Below are positions 16,571 through 23,957 of a stretch of DNA of 37,205 nt, piece by piece. The stretch is taken from positions 1-37,205 of the forward strand of contig CADCAS010000007.1 of assembly GCA_902799465.1 (NCBI GenBank), given 5' to 3'. The DNA is from an uncultured Eubacteriales bacterium. Its GTDB lineage: Bacteria; Bacillota; Clostridia; Christensenellales; Aristaeellaceae. The position numbers were made by a program, and so were the translations under genes. A model generated the notes under the pieces. The model had not been told where the DNA came from. It saw nothing but the letters and a program-made list of their open reading frames with translations, and did no database searches. The first letter of the stretch is position 1, and each line of letters starts with the position of its first letter.

Positions 16571-18157
16571 ATGAAACGGGGCTACAGGCTGCTGGCGGCG
16601 GCGACGGTGATTGCGGCAGTCTGCGGGGTTTTGCTTTCGCTGACGCTAAAGACGGGGACGGGCCCGCGGGAGACGCTCTCGCGGGCGCTGATCGCGGCGG
16701 CGCTCGTCGGCTTTATCGGCACGGCGGCGCTGCGACCGCAGTACCAGCGCGCGGCCGCTGGCGTCGTGCCGGGGACGGTGCGGAAGGACGATACGAACCG
16801 CTGCACCTTCCGGAATGTGGCGGCCAATGCCGAGGCGCTGGAGAGCCTGAAGGAGCTGGGGGATTACCTGAAGCGCCCGGAGCGCTACGTGCGCTACGGG
16901 GCGCGGATGCCCCGGGGCGTGCTGCTCTACGGCCCGCCCGGCACGGGAAAGACCCTGCTGGCCCGGGCGCTGGCGGGGGAGGCCGGGGTGCCGTTCTTCG
17001 CGCTGGCCGGGTCGGACTTCGTGGAGAAGTACGTGGGCGTGGGCGCGAGCCGGGTGCGGGAGCTGTTCAGAAAGGCCCGGAAGGCGGGGCGGTGCGTCAT
17101 ATTCATCGACGAGATCGACGCCATGGGCAAGCGCAGGGACGACAACGCCTCCGACGAGCGGGACCAGACCCTGAACGCGCTGCTGAGCGAGATGTCGGGC
17201 TTCCACACCGGCGACGGGGTGGTGGTCATCGCCGCCACCAACCGGGCCGAGACGCTGGACCCCGCGCTGCTCAGGCCCGGACGCTTTGACCGGCAGATAG
17301 AGGTGGGCCTGCCCGGGAGGGCGGAGCGGCTGAGCATACTGAAGCTCCACGGCCAAAACAAGCCCATGGCCGCGGGCGTGGACTGGGAGGGACTGGCGGC
17401 GATGACCGTGGGCTTCTCCGGGGCGTCCCTCGAGAACCTGCTCAACGAGGCTGCGATGCTGGCCGCGCGGCGAAACGGGGACGAGATCGGCATGGACGAC
17501 GTGGCCCACGCCTTCCGAAAGACCGTGGCCGGGGAGGACCGGCCGAGCCTTGCCGATCCCAGGGAGCGGCGCAGTGTCGCCGTCCACGAGGCGGCCCACG
17601 CCCTCGTCAGCCGCCTGCTGCTGCCCGAAAACCGGCTGGCGCGGGTGAGCATCCTCCCCTCCGGCAAGGGCGCGGCGGGCTACAACCTGACCATCCCCGC
17701 CGAGCGGGTCATGGCCACCCGGGCGGCGCTGGAGGGGCAGCTGTGCGTGCTGCTGGCGGGCAGGGCCGCGGAGCAGCTGATCTTCGGCGACGACGGCATG
17801 ACCGCGGGCGCGTCCTCCGATATCGCCCGGGCTACCGAGCTGGCTGCCGCCATGGTGCTGGAGCTGGGCCTGGCCGGGGAGCCCGCGGTGTCCGTTCACG
17901 TGCTGGGCCAGAAGTGCGGCGACACCGGCGACGCCGCCGAGCGCTGCAAGCGGCTGCTGGATCAACAGTATCAGCGGACCCTCGCATTGCTCAAGACCCA
18001 CGTCGCCGCACTCGACGCCCTGGCCCAGGCCCTTCTGGAGCATGAAGCCCTGGACGGCAGGGAGGCGGAAGAGATCCTCGACAGCGCTTTGTCGAACGAA
18101 AGACAGGAAACGACGGCATCTGAGGCAGGAGGCGACAGGACGGAGCGAGAAACCTGA
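16571..18157 (+). CDS. FtsH-like membrane AAA+ zinc protease with minimal extracytoplasmic loop
   Basis: 528 residues. Two hydrophobic segments (about 5-24 and 35-52) are separated by only some ten residues, in place of the ~75-residue outer domain of normal FtsH. Then come the AAA domain (GPPGTGKT near 120, FIDEIDAMGK near 177, ATNRAETLDPALLRPGRFD) and the M41 protease domain with HEAAH near 339 and the third zinc ligand in ASSDIARAT near 415. All catalytic residues are present, so it should degrade membrane or cytosolic substrates from the inner face. It lies 136 bp before spoIIAA on the same strand, which hints at a sporulation link. The reading frame continues far upstream into element E4; the ATG at 16571 follows GGGGTGAT. 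Confidence 0.9.
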   Translation: MKRGYRLLAAATVIAAVCGVLLSLTLKTGTGPRETLSRALIAAALVGFIGTAALRPQYQRAAAGVVPGTVRKDDTNRCTFRNVAANAEALESLKELGDYLKRPERYVRYGARMPRGVLLYGPPGTGKTLLARALAGEAGVPFFALAGSDFVEKYVGVGASRVRELFRKARKAGRCVIFIDEIDAMGKRRDDNASDERDQTLNALLSEMSGFHTGDGVVVIAATNRAETLDPALLRPGRFDRQIEVGLPGRAERLSILKLHGQNKPMAAGVDWEGLAAMTVGFSGASLENLLNEAAMLAARRNGDEIGMDDVAHAFRKTVAGEDRPSLADPRERRSVAVHEAAHALVSRLLLPENRLARVSILPSGKGAAGYNLTIPAERVMATRAALEGQLCVLLAGRAAEQLIFGDDGMTAGASSDIARATELAAAMVLELGLAGEPAVSVHVLGQKCGDTGDAAERCKRLLDQQYQRTLALLKTHVAALDALAQALLEHEALDGREAEEILDSALSNERQETTASEAGGDRTERET

Positions 18158-18271
18158 ATGGGAATGGAGAATGGGGAAGAAATGGAGAGTGGAGAATTGA
18201 GAATGAATGGCCGCTGACGCGCGGGTTCGCGGTGCGGCAGCGGGATTCTCCATTCTCCCTTTTCCATTCCC
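18158..18271. repeat. Intergenic heptad-arm element E5
   Basis: The left arm (about 18158-18210) has GAATGGA/GAATTGA-type units with a 7-nt period, somewhat degenerate. The core at 18211-18243 is a hairpin with CCGCTG/CAGCGG ends. The right arm (18244-18271) is ATTCTCC/CATTCCC type. It occupies the whole space between the FtsH-like gene and the spoIIAA ribosome binding site; I see no clear sigma-H promoter in it. Confidence 0.7.
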
Positions 18272-18292
18272 AAAGTTCCAAGGAGGACAATC

Positions 18293-18613
18293 ATGTTTTC
18301 ATATGATCTGAGAAGGAGCACGCTTACGGTATATCTGTCCGGGGAGCTGGACCACCGCATGGCGGCGGGGGTGCGTCAGGAGCTGGACCGGCTGCTGGAC
18401 GACATGCGGGTGCGCCGGCTGGTGTTCGACGTGAGCCGCCTGGAGTTCATGGATTCCAGCGGCATCGGCCTGATCATCGGCCGCTACAAGCGGCTGTCCA
18501 GGCGTGGCGGCAGCGTGGCGGTGGCGGACCCGGATCGGCGCATCGACAGGCTGTTTCAGATGTCCGGGGTCTACCAGGTGGTGGAAAAGCTGTGCGCGGA
18601 GGGGAGGGCATGA
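18293..18613 (+). CDS. spoIIAA: Anti-sigma-F factor antagonist SpoIIAA
   Basis: 106 residues, a single STAS domain. MDSSGIGLIIGRYK (residues 53-66) holds the serine (about 56) that SpoIIAB phosphorylates. Unphosphorylated SpoIIAA binds SpoIIAB and frees sigma-F in the forespore; the matching phosphatase SpoIIE is not in the window. AAGGAGG lies seven bases upstream of the ATG. The stop codon overlaps the spoIIAB start in ATGA. Confidence 0.95.
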   Translation: MFSYDLRRSTLTVYLSGELDHRMAAGVRQELDRLLDDMRVRRLVFDVSRLEFMDSSGIGLIIGRYKRLSRRGGSVAVADPDRRIDRLFQMSGVYQVVEKLCAEGRA

Positions 18614-19071
18614 GTGTGAGGATATTGAACGAGATGCGCCTGGATTTCCCGGCCATCGCCGAGAACGAGGGGTTTGCGCGGGTGGTGGTCAGCGGCTTCA
18701 TGCTGCCCCTGAACCCCACGGTGGAGACGCTGGCCGACGTCAAGACCGCCGTGTCCGAGGCCGTGACCAACGCCATCATCCACGGCTACGGCGGCGAGCG
18801 CGGCACGGTGCGGCTGCACGGGGTGTACACCACCGAAGGCCTGCTCTACATAGACGTGATCGACAAAGGCCGGGGCATGGCCGACGTGGAGCGTGCGCGG
18901 CAGCCCTTCTTCACCACCGCCGAGGGGGAGGACCGCTCCGGCATGGGCTTTACGGTGATGGAGAGCTTCATGGATCAGGTGGAGGTCAAAAGCGCGGTGG
19001 GCGAGGGCACCACGGTGCGGCTGATCAAGCGGGTGGAGCTGCGGGACGAGGCCCTCCCGCGCCGCGCCTGA
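18610..19071 (+). CDS. spoIIAB: Anti-sigma-F factor and serine kinase SpoIIAB
   Basis: 153 residues, a GHKL-fold kinase. The N-box reads EAVTNAIIHGY, the G1 box VIDKGRGMAD and the G2 region RSGMGFTVMESFMD. It holds sigma-F inactive in the pre-divisional cell and phosphorylates SpoIIAA. The ATG at 18610 overlaps the spoIIAA stop (ATGA) and follows GGAGGGG; the frame extends six codons upstream but that start would lie deeper in spoIIAA. The stop, TGA at 19069-19071, overlaps the apparent CTG start of sigF. Confidence 0.95.
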   Translation: MSVRILNEMRLDFPAIAENEGFARVVVSGFMLPLNPTVETLADVKTAVSEAVTNAIIHGYGGERGTVRLHGVYTTEGLLYIDVIDKGRGMADVERARQPFFTTAEGEDRSGMGFTVMESFMDQVEVKSAVGEGTTVRLIKRVELRDEALPRRA

Positions 19072-19796
19072 GCGGGGAGCGCTACGAAAGCGCCCGCGAC
19101 CTGCTCAGGCGGGCGCGGGCGGGGGATTCAGAGGCGCGGGAGGCGCTGGTCAGCCAGAATCTGGCGCTGGTGAAGTACATCGTGAAGCGGTTCCTGGGCA
19201 GGGGCGTGGAGTTTGACGACCTGTTCCAGTGGGGCTGCCTGGGGCTGGTGAAGGCCATCGACCGCTTCGACCCGGACTACCCGGTGCAATTCTCCACCTA
19301 CGCCGTACCGGTGATCATGGGGGAAATTCGCCGCTGCCTGCGGGACGACGGTCCCATCCACGTCTCCCGAACCATCCACGAGCAGGCCAGGCGGATCGAC
19401 CAGTATGCCCGCGCCTACGAGGCCGAGCACCATTGCGCCCCCGACATCGGCGATATCGCCGAAGCCCTGGACATGGACCGCGAGGCCGTGGTACTGGCAA
19501 TGAACAGCAAAAAACAGGTCCGCTCGCTGAGCGAACCCGTCCGCGGTGAGACAGGACTTCGGCTGATGGACGTGCTGGGCGCGGATACGATGGGCCGGGT
19601 GGACAACCGTCTGACCCTGTCCATGCTGCTGCGGGACCTCACCGACCAGGAGCGCGCCATCATCGTCCGCCGCTACTTCCAGTCCCACACCCAGACCCAG
19701 ATCGCCCGGGATATGGGCCTGTCCCAGGTCCAGGTGTCAAGGCTGGAGAGCAGGATAATCAAGCGCATGCGGGAAAAGGCGGGAGGTGAGGTGTAA
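19068..19796 (+). CDS. sigF: Forespore RNA polymerase sigma factor SigF, apparent CTG start
   Basis: About 242 residues. Region 2 is clear: LVKYIVKRFLGRG, DDLFQWGCLGLVKAIDRFD and FSTYAVPVIMGEIRRCLRDD, followed by HVSR. Region 4 ends with TQTQIARDMGLSQVQVSRLE. Gene order fixes it as sigma-F rather than sigma-G: it is the third gene of spoIIAA-spoIIAB-sigF. No ATG, GTG or TTG lies in this frame before the conserved core, and the first GTG would remove part of region 2.1. The best candidate start is CTG at 19068, giving a CTGA overlap with the spoIIAB stop in the same place where neighbouring pairs use ATGA. The start is therefore inferred; the identity is secure. Confidence 0.9.
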   Translation: MSGERYESARDLLRRARAGDSEAREALVSQNLALVKYIVKRFLGRGVEFDDLFQWGCLGLVKAIDRFDPDYPVQFSTYAVPVIMGEIRRCLRDDGPIHVSRTIHEQARRIDQYARAYEAEHHCAPDIGDIAEALDMDREAVVLAMNSKKQVRSLSEPVRGETGLRLMDVLGADTMGRVDNRLTLSMLLRDLTDQERAIIVRRYFQSHTQTQIARDMGLSQVQVSRLESRIIKRMREKAGGEV

Positions 19797-19930
19797 GGAA
19801 TTAGGAATTTGGAATTGGGAATTGGGAATTAAAGTTAGCAGCTGCCGCGCACACTGTAGGGGCGCGCAACGCCGTCCCTACGCAGCCAGGCCATTTCAAT
19901 TCCTAATTCCTAATTCCTCATTCCTAATTC
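19797..19930. repeat. Intergenic heptad-arm element E6 (complete, with REP-like core)
   Basis: The clearest complete copy. The left arm at 19797-19830 consists of GGAATTA/GGAATTG units with a 7-nt period. The core contains GCTGCCGCGCA at 19841-19851 and then a REP-like palindrome at 19856-19881 with GTAGGG and CCCTAC at its ends. The right arm at 19898-19930 consists of AATTCCT/CATTCCT units. It begins immediately after the sigF stop codon. Confidence 0.8.
19856..19881 (+). repeat. REP-like palindrome in the core of element E6
   Basis: It starts GTAGGGGCG, like the two palindromes in the RAYT gene, and ends CCCTAC, so the GTAG end is mirrored. The stem is less perfect than in the RAYT copies. 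It links the heptad-arm family to the REP family. Confidence 0.6.
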
Positions 19931-19971
19931 AATAAATGCCAGTCTGTCGGGCGATCGAGCAGAGACATCAT

Positions 19972-20015
19972 AAAAAGAACAGACCGAAGTCGAAACGGAC
20001 TTCGGTCTGTTCTTT
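19972..20015 (-). terminator. Strong intrinsic terminator after lysA
   Basis: On the minus strand a perfect 18-bp stem (AAAGAACAGACCGAAGTC and its complement) with a six-base loop runs into five T. It begins two bases after the lysA stop codon. Confidence 0.93.
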
Positions 20016-20016
20016 A

Positions 20017-21282
20017 TCAGATATTCGCGTCCTTCAGGATGTCGCAGAAGTCGAAGGTGGCGAAGTAGTCGCGGATGGTCTCGGCGCGGCGAATCATGTC
20101 GAAGGTGCCGTCGGGGTGGAGCAGTATCTCCGCGGATTTGAGCTTGCCGTTGTAGTTGTAGCCCATGGAGTAGCCGTGGGCGCCGGTGTCGTGAATGACG
20201 ATCAGGTCGCCGTCGTGGATCTCGGGCAGGGCGCGGTCCACGGCGAACTTGTCGTTGTTCTCACACAGGGAGCCCACCACGTCGTACATGTGGTCGCACA
20301 GGGCGTCCTCCTTACCCACCACGGTGATGTGGTGGTAGGCGTCGTACATGGCGGGGCGCATCAGATTGACCGCGCAGGCGTCCAGGCCGATGTACTCCTT
20401 GTAGATGTGCTTTTTGTGGATGGCGGTGGCCACCAGGCAGCCGTGAGGGCCGGTCATGAAGCGGCCCAGCTCCGTGGACAGCCGCACATCGCCCAGCCGC
20501 GCGGAGGTCATCACGTCGAAGGACTCCTCGATGGAGCGCCCGATCTTCATGATGTCGGGCATCTCCTGCTCCGGCTGATAGGGGATGCCCACGCCGCCGG
20601 AGAGGTTGACCATGAAGATCTTCGCGCCCAGCTTCTGATGAAGCTCTATGGCCAGCTCGAACAGGATCATGGCGTTGGCGGGGTAGTAGTTATTGTCCGC
20701 GGCGTTGGAGGCCAGCAGCGCGTGCAGGCCGAACTCCTTCACACCCAGCTGCTGCAAATGCTGCACCGCGTGGACGATCTGCTGCTTGGTCATGCCGAAT
20801 TTGGACCCGGAGGGCTGACCCATGTACACCGACCCGATCAGCAGCTCTCCGCCGGGATTGTAGCGCAGGCAGATGCGCTCCGGGATGCCGCCGTGCTTTT
20901 TCAGAAAGTCGATGTGGGTGATGTCGTCCAGGTTGATGATGGCGTCCAGCTTCCGCGCGTATTCAAACTCCTCGCCGGGGGTTTCGTTGGAGGAGAACAT
21001 GATGTCGTCGCCGCGAAAGCCAAGTGCCTCGGCCATCTTCAGCTCCGCCATGGACGCGCAGTCCACGCCGCAGCCCTCCTCCTTGAGGATTTTGAGGATG
21101 AACGGATTGGGGCAGGCCTTCACCGCGAAGTACTCCCGAAAGCCGCTGTTCCATGAGAACGCCTGGTTCAACTGACGGGCGGTCCTGCGGATGCCCGCCT
21201 CGTCGTACAGGTGAAAGGGCGTGGGGTAAACCGATGTGATCTCCCGAAGCTTTTCCTCGGAGACAAAGGGCAGCTTTTGCAT
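20017..21282 (-). CDS. lysA: Diaminopimelate decarboxylase (variant LysA)
   Basis: 421 residues, a PLP-dependent fold-type III decarboxylase that makes lysine from meso-diaminopimelate. The PLP lysine is Lys55 in YFAVKACPNP. GCGVDCAS, NLSGGVGIPY for phosphate binding and STELGRFMTGP follow. The usual HxHIGS reads HALLASN and the usual CESGD reads CENND, which I recognise as a variant LysA group in clostridia; other substrates of this fold (ornithine, carboxynorspermidine) are less likely but not excluded. AGGAGTG precedes the ATG. Single gene with its own promoter and terminator, divergent from the radical SAM cluster. Confidence 0.85.
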   Translation of the reverse strand: MQKLPFVSEEKLREITSVYPTPFHLYDEAGIRRTARQLNQAFSWNSGFREYFAVKACPNPFILKILKEEGCGVDCASMAELKMAEALGFRGDDIMFSSNETPGEEFEYARKLDAIINLDDITHIDFLKKHGGIPERICLRYNPGGELLIGSVYMGQPSGSKFGMTKQQIVHAVQHLQQLGVKEFGLHALLASNAADNNYYPANAMILFELAIELHQKLGAKIFMVNLSGGVGIPYQPEQEMPDIMKIGRSIEESFDVMTSARLGDVRLSTELGRFMTGPHGCLVATAIHKKHIYKEYIGLDACAVNLMRPAMYDAYHHITVVGKEDALCDHMYDVVGSLCENNDKFAVDRALPEIHDGDLIVIHDTGAHGYSMGYNYNGKLKSAEILLHPDGTFDMIRRAETIRDYFATFDFCDILKDANI

Positions 21283-21311
21283 AATTATTCACTCCTGTCC
21301 ATCGAAACAAT

Positions 21312-21340
21312 ATGATATTCACTTTTGGCACCGGCGTCAA
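21312..21340 (-). promoter_or_regulatory. lysA promoter
   Basis: On the minus strand TTGACG (21340-21335), a 17-bp spacer and TATCAT (21317-21312), about 30 bp before the lysA start. No lysine riboswitch is visible in so short a leader. Confidence 0.65.
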
Positions 21341-21391
21341 GCGCTTTTCGGTTGCGTTTCGACAAATGACGAATTGTTTAACATTTTGAAG

Positions 21392-21420
21392 TTGAAGAAA
21401 CGGCGGTTTCGTGGTAGAGT
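21392..21420 (+). promoter_or_regulatory. Possible promoter of the radical SAM cluster
   Basis: TTGAAG at 21392-21397, a 17-bp spacer and TAGAGT at 21415-21420, about 37 bp upstream of the TTG start. It is back to back with the lysA promoter in the 174-bp divergent gap. Confidence 0.45.
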
Positions 21421-21456
21421 ATTATAGATTAATTGTCGATACTGGAGGTATCTCCC

Positions 21457-23298
21457 TTGTCTCTGTCCGACCGCATTGAGGCGCTGTTCATGTCCGTGCA
21501 GAAGCCGGTGCGCTACATGGGCGGCGAATACAACGCCGTGATGAAGCGCCCCGAGGACGTGGATGTGCGCTACGCCTTTCTGTTTCCCGATACCTACGAG
21601 GTGGGCATGTCCCATCTGGGCATGAAGATACTGTATCACGCCATCAACGCCCGCGACGACGCCTGGTGCGAGCGGGTTTTTTCCCCGTGGGTGGACATGG
21701 CGGACCTGATGCGCAGAAACGACATCCCGCTGTTCACGCTGGAGTCCCGCACGCCGGTGAAGGAATACGATCTGCTGGGCGTGACGCTCCAGTACGAGAT
21801 GAGCTTCACCAACATCCTGGAGGCGCTGGACCTGGCGGGGATACCGCTTCGGCGCGAGGACAGGACGGACGGTCCCTTTGTCATCTGCGGCGGCCCCTGC
21901 GCCTTCAACCCGGAGCCGCTGGAGCCCTTCGTGGACCTGTTCGCGCTGGGCGACGGCGAGGTGGAGACCCTCCAGACCATCGACGTCTACAAAAAGTGGA
22001 AGGCGTCGGGCCTGCCCCGGGAGGCATATCTCAGAATGTGCGCGGACATCCCCGGCATCTACGTCCCCTCCCTGTACGACGTCTCCTACAACGCCGACGG
22101 CACGGTCAGGGCCGTGACCCCCAAGCCCGGCAGCGGCGCGCCCGAGGTGGTCTACAAGGCCATGCTGCCGGATCTGAACGAGGTCACCTATCCCGACAAG
22201 CTCATCGTGCCCTACGGCGAGATCGTCCACAACCGCATCATGCTGGAGATCTTCCGGGGCTGCACCCGGGGCTGCCGCTTCTGTCAGGCGGGCATGATCT
22301 ACCGCCCGGTGCGGGAGCGCAGGATGGACAAGCTGATGGACATGGCCGAAAAGCTGGTGTCCTCCACCGGCTACGACGAGGTGTCGCTGATGAGTCTGTC
22401 CTCCGGCGACTACTCCTGTCTGCCGGAGCTGGCGCGGGCGATGGTGGAGAAGTTCGCCGCCAAGCGGGTGCGCATCGCGCTGCCGTCCCAGCGCATCGAC
22501 AACGTCCTGACCGACACCCTCAAGGAGACCCAGAAGGTCAAAAAGACCGCGCTGACCCTGGCCCCCGAGGCGGGCACCCAGCGGCTTCGGGACGTCATCA
22601 ACAAGGGCGTCACCGAGGAGGACCTGATGCGCTCCGTCACTGACGCCTTTGACCAGGGCTGGTCGGCGGTGAAGCTGTACTTCATGCTGGGCCTGCCCAC
22701 TGAGACCGACGAGGACGTGCTGGGCATCGCCGACCTGGCGGAGAAGGTGCGGAAATGCTACTTCTCCATCCCCAAGGACCGCCGCGCTCCCGGCCTGCGG
22801 ATTACGGTGTCCGCGTCGGTGTTCGTGCCGAAGAACGACACCCCCTTCCAGTGGGCGCCCCAGCTGGATCAGGAGACGGTGATCCGCCGTCAGCAGCTTT
22901 TGAAGCAGGCGCTTTCGAAGGTCAAGGGCGTGGATTTCAAGTATCACGCGCCGGACCTCTCCTACATCGAGGCCGTGTTTGCCCGGGGGGACCGGAGGCT
23001 GGGCGAGGCGCTGGAAAAGGCGTGGCGCATGGGCTGCCGCTTCGACGGCTGGTCCGACCGGTTCCGCTACGACACCTGGCTTGAGGCCTTCAGGGCCTGC
23101 GGCATTGATCCCGATTTCTACGCCACCCGGGCGCGGTCCGAGGACGAGGTGTTCCCCTGGGACCACCTGGACTGCGGCGTGACGAAGCAGTATCTGCTGT
23201 CCGAGTGGCACAAGGCCCAGCGGGCGGAGTGCACCCGGGACTGCCGCAAGGGCTGTACCGGCTGCGGCATGAAGCGGTATGAGGGAGCGTGCGTATGA
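21457..23298 (+). CDS. B12-binding-type radical SAM protein (TIGR03960 family)
   Basis: About 613 residues. The N-terminal part resembles the cobalamin-binding-like domain of this family (YEVGMSHLGMKILYHAIN). The radical SAM cluster is CTRGCRFC near residue 268, followed by QAGMIYRPVRER. A cysteine-rich tail (CTRDCRKGCTGCG) lies at the C-terminus. The family's reaction is not established to my knowledge; it regularly sits beside the DUF2344 protein and RNase G, as here, which suggests RNA or ribosome modification. The start is probably the TTG at 21457, eight bases after GGAGGT; an upstream in-frame TTG at 21433 has no binding site. It overlaps the next gene by ATGA. Confidence 0.88.
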   Translation: MSLSDRIEALFMSVQKPVRYMGGEYNAVMKRPEDVDVRYAFLFPDTYEVGMSHLGMKILYHAINARDDAWCERVFSPWVDMADLMRRNDIPLFTLESRTPVKEYDLLGVTLQYEMSFTNILEALDLAGIPLRREDRTDGPFVICGGPCAFNPEPLEPFVDLFALGDGEVETLQTIDVYKKWKASGLPREAYLRMCADIPGIYVPSLYDVSYNADGTVRAVTPKPGSGAPEVVYKAMLPDLNEVTYPDKLIVPYGEIVHNRIMLEIFRGCTRGCRFCQAGMIYRPVRERRMDKLMDMAEKLVSSTGYDEVSLMSLSSGDYSCLPELARAMVEKFAAKRVRIALPSQRIDNVLTDTLKETQKVKKTALTLAPEAGTQRLRDVINKGVTEEDLMRSVTDAFDQGWSAVKLYFMLGLPTETDEDVLGIADLAEKVRKCYFSIPKDRRAPGLRITVSASVFVPKNDTPFQWAPQLDQETVIRRQQLLKQALSKVKGVDFKYHAPDLSYIEAVFARGDRRLGEALEKAWRMGCRFDGWSDRFRYDTWLEAFRACGIDPDFYATRARSEDEVFPWDHLDCGVTKQYLLSEWHKAQRAECTRDCRKGCTGCGMKRYEGACV

Positions 23299-23957
23299 GG
23301 GCGTTGATACGGTTCGGCAAGCAGCCGCGGCTGCGCTTCATCTCCCACTTGGACCTCCAGCGCTTCTTCCAGCGGGCCGTGAACCGCACGGGCCTGCCCA
23401 TCGCCTGGTCACAGGGGTTCAATCCCCATCCCGTGATGTCCTTCGGCTCGGCGCTGGCGCTGGGCTGGACGTCGGAGTATGAGGTCATCGACATCAAGCT
23501 GGCCGCGCCCATGGGCCGGGGCCGCGTGGAGGCCGCGGTGCGGGCCGCGCTGCCCGAGGACCTGCCGGTGCTGGAGGTCCGCATGATCGACGACAAACAC
23601 CCCGCGCCCATGGCCCTGGTGCGCATGTCGGACTATCGGATCACTCTGAACGGGGGCGACGCCGTGCTTTCACAGGTGGACGCCTTCCTGAACAGGGACA
23701 GCGTCATGGCCGTGCGCAAGACCAAGTCCGGGGAGCGGGAGGTGGACATCCGCCCGCTGTGCGTGGAGCTGCGAAAAACAGACGACGGTCTGTTCTGCCG
23801 CCTGATGCTGACGGAGAAGGACACCTTAAAGCCCGATCTGCTGCTCAGGGCCCTGTCTGACATGGCGGGGGTCGAGCCGCCCGAGGCCCGCATCCACAGG
23901 CTGGCGCTGCTGGGCATGGACGCCGACGGCGCGGTCAAGCCGCTGATGGCGCTATGA
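23295..23957 (+). CDS. TIGR03936/DUF2344 radical SAM-linked protein
   Basis: 220 residues. RFGKQPRLRFISHLDLQRFFQRAV and QGFNPHPVMSFGSALALGW are the hallmark of this family, which in many clostridia is either fused to or encoded next to the preceding radical SAM protein. Its function is unknown. The ATG at 23295 overlaps the previous stop (ATGA) and follows GAGGGAG; a GTG two codons earlier is also open. It overlaps the rng start in a second ATGA, so the three genes are tightly coupled. Confidence 0.88.
   Translation: MRALIRFGKQPRLRFISHLDLQRFFQRAVNRTGLPIAWSQGFNPHPVMSFGSALALGWTSEYEVIDIKLAAPMGRGRVEAAVRAALPEDLPVLEVRMIDDKHPAPMALVRMSDYRITLNGGDAVLSQVDAFLNRDSVMAVRKTKSGEREVDIRPLCVELRKTDDGLFCRLMLTEKDTLKPDLLLRALSDMAGVEPPEARIHRLALLGMDADGAVKPLMAL

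Noticed and set aside
19021..19080. Programmed frameshift joining SpoIIAB to SigF
   Set aside because: There is no slippery heptamer near the SpoIIAB stop, SpoIIAB ends at a normal length, and the CTGA overlap explains the arrangement more simply.
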